Below, one piece after another: positions 59,077 to 64,000 of a DNA stretch of 64,000 nucleotides; position 1 is the first letter of the stretch; every line of letters starts with the position of its first letter. Origin of the DNA: Jeongeupia naejangsanensis (lineage in GTDB: Bacteria; Pseudomonadota; Gammaproteobacteria; Burkholderiales; Chitinibacteraceae). The notes below the pieces were generated by a model. That model saw only the letters and a program-made list of their open reading frames with translations, ran no database searches and had not been told where the DNA came from. The position numbers and the translations under genes were made by a program. The stretch spans positions 1 to 64,000 of the forward strand of contig NZ_JAESND010000011.1 of the NCBI RefSeq assembly GCF_016865585.1, read 5' to 3'.

Positions 59077-59864
59077 TGCTGTTCCGCTCCAAGCGTTTTT
59101 CCAGCCGGCCTGACGACGATCTGGTCATCGACATCTCCGAAGAGTTCGGCGTCCGCAAGCTGCACTTCGGTCACGACGATACCCAGAGCGCGATGCGGAT
59201 CAGTGATCCGCTCGAACTGGTACTGGCGTACTCGCGCTGCGTGTTCGGTGCGCTGCTGTTCGTGCCGGTGCCGAAAACCATGCTGCTGATCGGCCTCGGT
59301 GGCGGCTCGATCGCCAAGTGGGCGCATGCCAGGCTGCCCGGTACCCGGATCACCTGCGTTGAGCTTCATCCGCAGGTGATTGCGGTCGCGCGGTCGATGT
59401 TCGGCCTGCCCGCCGATGACGAACGGCTCGAGGTGATCGCCGGCGACGGCGCGGCCCACCTCGTCGGCATGGACGAGGGCAATTGCGATTTCATCGTCAT
59501 GGACGCGTATTCGGCGACCGGGATCGCGCCGCCGCTGGCGACAACCGAGTTTTTTGCCGCCTGCCGCGACCGGCTGGCCGACGACGGCGTGCTGGCGGTC
59601 AATCTGTGGGGCTCCGACAAGCGCTTCCAGCAGTACTGCGAGCGGCTGTCCGATGTCTTCGACGGACATTTGCTGCTGCTGCCGGCCCGGCAGAAAGGCA
59701 ACGTGATCGCCTTCGGCTTCAGGAAGGGGCTGGGCGAGCCGCGCTGGGAGCAGCTGGCGCAGCGTGCAGCCGGACTCGAAGCGACTTACGGCCTCGAGTT
59801 CGGCGAGTTCGTCGCCGATCTGGCGCGGCTGAATCCGCACAACGACCGCAAGCTTTTCGTCTGA
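59076..59864 (+). CDS. Spermidine synthase-like methyltransferase-fold protein
   Basis: A 262-aa protein with the Rossmann segment MLLIGLGGGSIAKWAH, acidic ribose-binding VELHPQVIAVA and DFIVMDAYSATG. Related to spermidine synthase by fold; lack of the usual N-terminal beta-domain suggests a different substrate. Coupled to ttcA through TGATG. Confidence 0.82.
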   Translation: MLFRSKRFSSRPDDDLVIDISEEFGVRKLHFGHDDTQSAMRISDPLELVLAYSRCVFGALLFVPVPKTMLLIGLGGGSIAKWAHARLPGTRITCVELHPQVIAVARSMFGLPADDERLEVIAGDGAAHLVGMDEGNCDFIVMDAYSATGIAPPLATTEFFAACRDRLADDGVLAVNLWGSDKRFQQYCERLSDVFDGHLLLLPARQKGNVIAFGFRKGLGEPRWEQLAQRAAGLEATYGLEFGEFVADLARLNPHNDRKLFV

Positions 59865-60016
59865 TACTGGGATAAACCCATCTCCGGTTTTTGAGTGACG
59901 AATGCCGGCAGGCGCAGAGTTTGCTTGCCGGGCGATGCTTCGCGATGTCGGGGGCGTTCCCAAGGGACGCCGGATGTGGAAAAATCGGTGGTAACAGAAG
60001 TTTAAAAGGTAAGACT

Positions 60017-60517
60017 ATGCTCGACCGTGACGGCTATCGCCCGAACGTCGGCATCATCATCATCAACCGTCAAAACCAGGTGTTCTGGGGCAAGCGCGTG
60101 CGCGAGCATTCCTGGCAGTTTCCGCAGGGCGGCATCAAGCAGGGCGAATCCCCGGAAGAGGCCATGTTCCGTGAACTGATGGAGGAAACGGGGCTTGCAC
60201 CCGAGCATGTGCAGATCCTCGGCCGTACCCGCGACTGGTTGAAGTACGATGTGCCGACCCACTGGGTTCGACGCGAATGGCGTGGAACCTACAAGGGCCA
60301 GAAGCAGATCTGGTTCCTGCTGCGGCTGGTGGGCCGCGATTCCGACGTGTGCCTGCGCAAGACCACGCATCCGGAGTTCGATGCCTGGCGCTGGAGCGAT
60401 TACTGGTCGCCGCTGGACGCCGTGATCGACTTCAAGCGTGGCGTCTACGAGGCCGCGTTGTCCGAGCTGGTGCGCTTTATCGGCAGCAGTGAATCGACCC
60501 GGCGGATGTCCCATTGA
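60017..60517 (+). CDS. rppH: RNA pyrophosphohydrolase
   Basis: Nudix hydrolase of 166 aa that converts 5' triphosphate RNA to monophosphate, starting mRNA decay. Nudix box [22 protein letters not shown] (described in parts: [15 protein letters not shown], about 38-59). AAGGTAAG precedes the ATG at 60017; the frame extends upstream without conservation. Confidence 0.94.
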   Translation: MLDRDGYRPNVGIIIINRQNQVFWGKRVREHSWQFPQGGIKQGESPEEAMFRELMEETGLAPEHVQILGRTRDWLKYDVPTHWVRREWRGTYKGQKQIWFLLRLVGRDSDVCLRKTTHPEFDAWRWSDYWSPLDAVIDFKRGVYEAALSELVRFIGSSESTRRMSH

Positions 60518-60557
60518 ACGTGGGCCAACTACGACGCCGGCCAACGCCGCGGACCGC

Positions 60558-62141
60558 ATGAGCGGCCGCGGCGTTTTTCCGTCCGAAGCGCACTGGCGTT
60601 CGCTGGCGCTGTTCAACGTCTTCCGGCTGCTGGCCGCGATGGCGCTGTTCTTCAGCATCAGCTGGCGCGTGTGGCTGACCCGTTCGGGCGACAGTTACGA
60701 TGCCTTCATCGCGCTGGCGCTGACCGACGTGACGCTGTCGGTCCTGTTCGCAATCGGCATCCACCAGCGTCGTCCGGCATTCCAGCTGCAGCTGTCGGTG
60801 CAGGCGGTGACCGACATCGCCTTTCTTGTGGTGCTGATGCACCTGCTCGGCGGCATCAAGAGCGGCCTCGGCATCCTGCTGCTGCCGTATCTGGCGGCCG
60901 CCGGGCTGATCTCGCGCGGCCGGATGACGCTGTTCCATGCCGCGGTGGCCAGTCTGGCGCTGCTCGGCGAGCAGGTGGTCCAGCTCTGGCTTGGCCAAGC
61001 CGGTACCGACGAGTTCTTCGTTCCGGCGCTGTTGTGCACTGCGTGCTTTGCCGTTGCGTGGCTGGCGCACCGGCTGGCCGGTTTCGCCAGCGAAAGCGAG
61101 GCGCTGGCGCATGCTCGCGGTGTTGACCTCGAAAATCTGGGCCAGCTCAACGCGCGCATCCTGCAGGACGTCTCCGACGGCGTCATCGTTGTCGATGCGC
61201 ACGGCCAGCTGCGGCAGTTCAACGCACAGGCACAGCGGCTGATCGATGCGCCGCTGGTGGCCGGGCAGGCACTCGGCGCCTTGCCGGTGCTGGCGAAGGC
61301 GCTGAAGATCTGGCGTGCCGATCCGGCCGCGCCGACACCATTGCTGCAGCTGGAAGGCGCTTACAAGACCCTGCGACCGCGCTTCGTGCCGCTGGGGCCG
61401 GATCCGCAAGGCAGCGTGCTCGTCTACCTCGAGGACATGGACAGGCTGCGGCGCGAGGCGCAGCAGCTCAAGCTCGCCGCGCTCGGCCGGCTGACGGCCA
61501 ATCTGGCGCACGAAATCCGCAATCCGCTTGGCGCGATCAGCCATGCCGGCCAGTTGCTTCGCGAGGAGGCCGGCGACAACCTGCTGATGCAGAAACTGAC
61601 GCGTATCATCGGCGACAACAGCCGGCGGCTGGAGCGGATGGTCAAGGACGTGCTCGAACTGAACCGGCGCGACCGCGTCGACATGCGGCCGATCATGCTC
61701 GAACCGTGGCTGACGGCCTTTGTCGACGAGTTCAGCCAAAGCGAGCAGATCCGGACGCCGATTGTCGTCGTCTGCCCCGACAAGGCGGAGATCCGCTTCG
61801 ACCCGGGCCACCTGCACCAGGTGTTGTGGAATCTGCTGCGCAACGGCTGGCGCTATTGCAGCAAGCGGCCGGACAGCCTGATCGTCAGCGTCGCCAGCAA
61901 CGATGGCCGCTGGCAGCTCAACGTCGACAACGACGGCCCGCCGGTGGCGCGCGATGCGCTGACGCAACTGTTCGAACCGTTTTTCACCACCGAGTCCAAG
62001 GGCACCGGGCTCGGGCTGTATATTGCCCGCGAGATCTGCGCCGCCAATGCGGCACGCCTCGAATATGTGTCGCAACCGGCCGAGGCCGGTGTGCGTTTTC
62101 GGATTGTGTTCGGAATGAACGATGGCCAGGAAACCCCGTAA
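60558..62141 (+). CDS. pilS: Sensor histidine kinase PilS
   Basis: A 527-aa inner-membrane kinase: about six N-terminal helices, a PAS-type segment (about 205-300), phosphoacceptor His in LAHEIRNPL (about 324), and HATPase N- and G-boxes (FTTESKGTGLGLY). It controls pilin transcription with PilR through sigma-54. It overlaps pilR by 20 bases. Whether it influences the two accessory loci is unknown. Confidence 0.9.
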   Translation: MSGRGVFPSEAHWRSLALFNVFRLLAAMALFFSISWRVWLTRSGDSYDAFIALALTDVTLSVLFAIGIHQRRPAFQLQLSVQAVTDIAFLVVLMHLLGGIKSGLGILLLPYLAAAGLISRGRMTLFHAAVASLALLGEQVVQLWLGQAGTDEFFVPALLCTACFAVAWLAHRLAGFASESEALAHARGVDLENLGQLNARILQDVSDGVIVVDAHGQLRQFNAQAQRLIDAPLVAGQALGALPVLAKALKIWRADPAAPTPLLQLEGAYKTLRPRFVPLGPDPQGSVLVYLEDMDRLRREAQQLKLAALGRLTANLAHEIRNPLGAISHAGQLLREEAGDNLLMQKLTRIIGDNSRRLERMVKDVLELNRRDRVDMRPIMLEPWLTAFVDEFSQSEQIRTPIVVVCPDKAEIRFDPGHLHQVLWNLLRNGWRYCSKRPDSLIVSVASNDGRWQLNVDNDGPPVARDALTQLFEPFFTTESKGTGLGLYIAREICAANAARLEYVSQPAEAGVRFRIVFGMNDGQETP

Positions 62142-63480
62142 CCACCGCCGTGTCCTCGTGGTCGATGACGAGGTCGACCTCGCCGACCTGCTCGAGCTGA
62201 CGCTGGTCAAGCTCGGCCTCGATGTCGACAAGGCCAACAACGTCGCCTCGGCGCGGGCTCTGCTCGATACGCGCAACTACGATCTGGTGCTGACCGACAT
62301 GCGCATGCCGGATGGCGAGGGGCTGGACCTGATCCGGCACATCCAGTCGGCTCGGCTCGATGTGCCGGCGGCGGTGATCACCGCCTACGGCAGTACCGAC
62401 AACGCCGTTGCCGCGCTCAAGGCCGGCGCCTTCGACTATCTGGCCAAGCCGGTGTCGCTCGACCAGCTGCGCACGCTGGTGAAGTCGGCGTTGCGGCTTG
62501 AGGATGATCCGGCCGAGCCGGTTCGCATGGATGGCGAAAAGCCCTTGCTCGGCGAGTCGGCCGCGATCCGCCAGGTGCTCGACCTTGTTACCAAGCTCGC
62601 CCGCAGCCAGGCGCCGGTCTACGTGACCGGCGAGTCGGGCAGCGGCAAGGAGCGCGCGGCGCGGCTGATCCACGCCGAGTCGGCGCGGACCGACAAGCCC
62701 TTCATCGCGGTCAACTGCGGTGCGATTCCGGAGAACCTGGTCGAAAGCGAGTTCTTCGGCTACCGCAAGGGCGCGTTCACCGGTGCCGACAGCGACCGCG
62801 ACGGCTTCTTCCAGGCCGCGAGCGGCGGCACGCTGTTCCTCGACGAGGTCGCCGACCTGCCGCTGGCGATGCAGGTCAAGCTGCTGCGGGTGATCCAGGA
62901 GCGCAAGGTGCGCAAGGTCGGCAGCACGGTCGAGGAGCCGGTCGACGTCAGGCTGATCTCGGCGACGCACCAGAATCTGGCCGACTGTGTCGAGGCCGGC
63001 CGCTTCCGGCTCGACCTGTATTACCGGCTCAACGTGATCGAGCTGAAAATGCCGCCGCTGCGGGAAATGGGCGACGACATTGCCCTGCTGGCCCGGCATA
63101 TCCTGACGCGGCTGGCCGCGTGCAACGGCGTCGAGGTCCCGGCATTCGCCCCCGATGCGCTGAGTGCGCTGCTGCGTTACCACTTTCCGGGCAATGTGCG
63201 CGAACTCGAGAACATGCTCGAACGTGCGCTGGCGCTGTCGGATGGCGTGACGATCACGCCGTGCGACCTGCAGCTCGATCGCGACGATGCCGAGCTGGGT
63301 GATGCGGACGAAGGCGGCCTGCAGGGGTATCTGGACCGGCTCGAAAAGCAGGCGATTCTCGAAACCATCGAAAAGACCAACGGCAACCGGACCCAGGCGG
63401 CGCGGTTGCTCGGCGTGACGTTCCGCAGCCTGCGCTACCGGATGGACCGGCTCGGGCTGGCCGGCAAGGGCGAGGCATGA
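62122..63480 (+). CDS. pilR: Sigma-54 response regulator PilR
   Basis: A 452-aa NtrC-family activator. Receiver domain with VDDEVDL and phosphoacceptor Asp in [13 protein letters not shown] (about 58); AAA+ domain with [14 protein letters not shown] and LFLDEV; Fis-type helix-turn-helix ([20 protein letters not shown]) at the end. Partner of PilS. Confidence 0.93.
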   Translation: MARKPRNHRRVLVVDDEVDLADLLELTLVKLGLDVDKANNVASARALLDTRNYDLVLTDMRMPDGEGLDLIRHIQSARLDVPAAVITAYGSTDNAVAALKAGAFDYLAKPVSLDQLRTLVKSALRLEDDPAEPVRMDGEKPLLGESAAIRQVLDLVTKLARSQAPVYVTGESGSGKERAARLIHAESARTDKPFIAVNCGAIPENLVESEFFGYRKGAFTGADSDRDGFFQAASGGTLFLDEVADLPLAMQVKLLRVIQERKVRKVGSTVEEPVDVRLISATHQNLADCVEAGRFRLDLYYRLNVIELKMPPLREMGDDIALLARHILTRLAACNGVEVPAFAPDALSALLRYHFPGNVRELENMLERALALSDGVTITPCDLQLDRDDAELGDADEGGLQGYLDRLEKQAILETIEKTNGNRTQAARLLGVTFRSLRYRMDRLGLAGKGEA

Positions 63481-64000
63481 GCTGGCAGATCGACGAGGCC
63501 GGCTGGTGCGATGCCGCGATCGCCGTGCCGAGTCCGAACTGCGACGTGCGGCCGGACGACGTCGAGATCAGTCTGCTGGTCGTGCACAACATCAGCCTGC
63601 CCGCCGGCCGTTTCGGCGGCGATCACGTACTGCGGCTGTTTACCAACCGGATCGATCCGCTGGCGGCGCCGGGCTACGACACGCTGGCGACGCTGCGTGT
63701 CTCGGCGCACTTCTTCATCCGCCGTGACGGCCGGGTGCTGCAGTTCGTCCCGACGACAGCGCGGGCTTGGCATGCCGGTGTGTCGTCTTGGCGGGGTAGG
63801 CCCGGTTGCAACGACGTATCGATCGGCGTCGAACTCGAAGGCAGCGACCTCGTGCCGTTCGAGGACATTCAGTACGATGCGCTGATCCGGCTGGCTTCGG
63901 CCCTGCGGCTGCGCCATCCTGTGAAAGAGGTGGTCGGCCATTGCGATATCGCGCCGTTGCGCAAGACCGATCCGGGGCCGTATTTCGACTGGCAGCGAAT
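63477..64000 (+). CDS. ampD: 1,6-anhydro-N-acetylmuramyl-L-alanine amidase AmpD (truncated by window end)
   Basis: The first 174 residues of AmpD, a cytosolic zinc amidase of peptidoglycan recycling. Zinc ligands are visible as VVHNIS (His), GHCDIAP (His) and KTDPGP (Asp), and HFFIRRDG is the active-site strand. The reading frame runs off the window at 64000. Its ATG overlaps the pilR stop by 4 bases. Confidence 0.93.
   Translation, partial: MSWQIDEAGWCDAAIAVPSPNCDVRPDDVEISLLVVHNISLPAGRFGGDHVLRLFTNRIDPLAAPGYDTLATLRVSAHFFIRRDGRVLQFVPTTARAWHAGVSSWRGRPGCNDVSIGVELEGSDLVPFEDIQYDALIRLASALRLRHPVKEVVGHCDIAPLRKTDPGPYFDWQR

Overview
The window comes from a GC-rich betaproteobacterium, most likely order Neisseriales (Chitinibacteraceae-like). 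The pointers are the divergent mrcA / pilMNOPQ-aroK-aroB block, the small sigma factor-DUF3619-DUF3106-RDD operon, a leuA with an N-terminal helix-turn-helix extension, and the lnt-corC-ybeY-phoH order. Taxonomy is inferred from gene content only. No insertion sequence, prophage, integrase or CRISPR array is visible.

Layout. 1-17.5 kb is housekeeping: the end of a 5S rRNA with its terminator; nnr, a nucleotidyltransferase-like gene and mrcA (minus); pilMNOPQ-aroK-aroB (plus); yihY, wrbA, DUF2069, leuA, pssA and psd. 17.5-26.2 kb is accessory locus 1: a Fap-type functional amyloid locus with two 293-residue subunits, each carrying three GNxGxNxAAGxGNQQxN repeats, a C39-like protease (FapD type), a FapE-like secreted protein, a coiled-coil plus beta-barrel outer-membrane protein (FapF type) and its own sigma-54 activator. 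26.3-34.3 kb holds an amino-acid permease, a GNAT acetyltransferase, ilvC-ilvN-ilvB, and the sigma factor/DUF3619/DUF3106/RDD operon. 34.3-40.9 kb is accessory locus 2: paralogous FapD-, FapE- and FapF-like genes and a second sigma-54 activator, but with three small exported proteins that lack the Fap repeat and instead share their own C-terminal motif. 41.3-64 kb is again mostly housekeeping: lnt-corC-ybeY-phoH, miaB, a Fur-box-associated siderophore export/uptake cluster, a tRNA-Met, ttcA, rppH, pilSR and a truncated ampD.

How the accessory loci work together. Each of the three plus-strand promoters of the two loci has the same architecture: two inverted repeats of the form GTYTCA-N4-TGARAC, an IHF-type site, then a sigma-54 -24/-12 element (TGGCACG-N4-xTGCA). 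Both loci encode an enhancer-binding protein with the GAFTGA sigma-54 contact motif. The simplest reading is two related, RpoN-dependent surface-fibre systems. Each has its own regulator, protease and outer-membrane pore. Locus 1 secretes Fap-repeat amyloid, and locus 2 secretes a different, apparently undescribed set of Asn/Thr/Gly-rich proteins. In locus 1 a promoter-to-subunit unit was tandemly duplicated, and the second copy kept its promoter and subunit but lost the two leading genes, leaving a decayed remnant.
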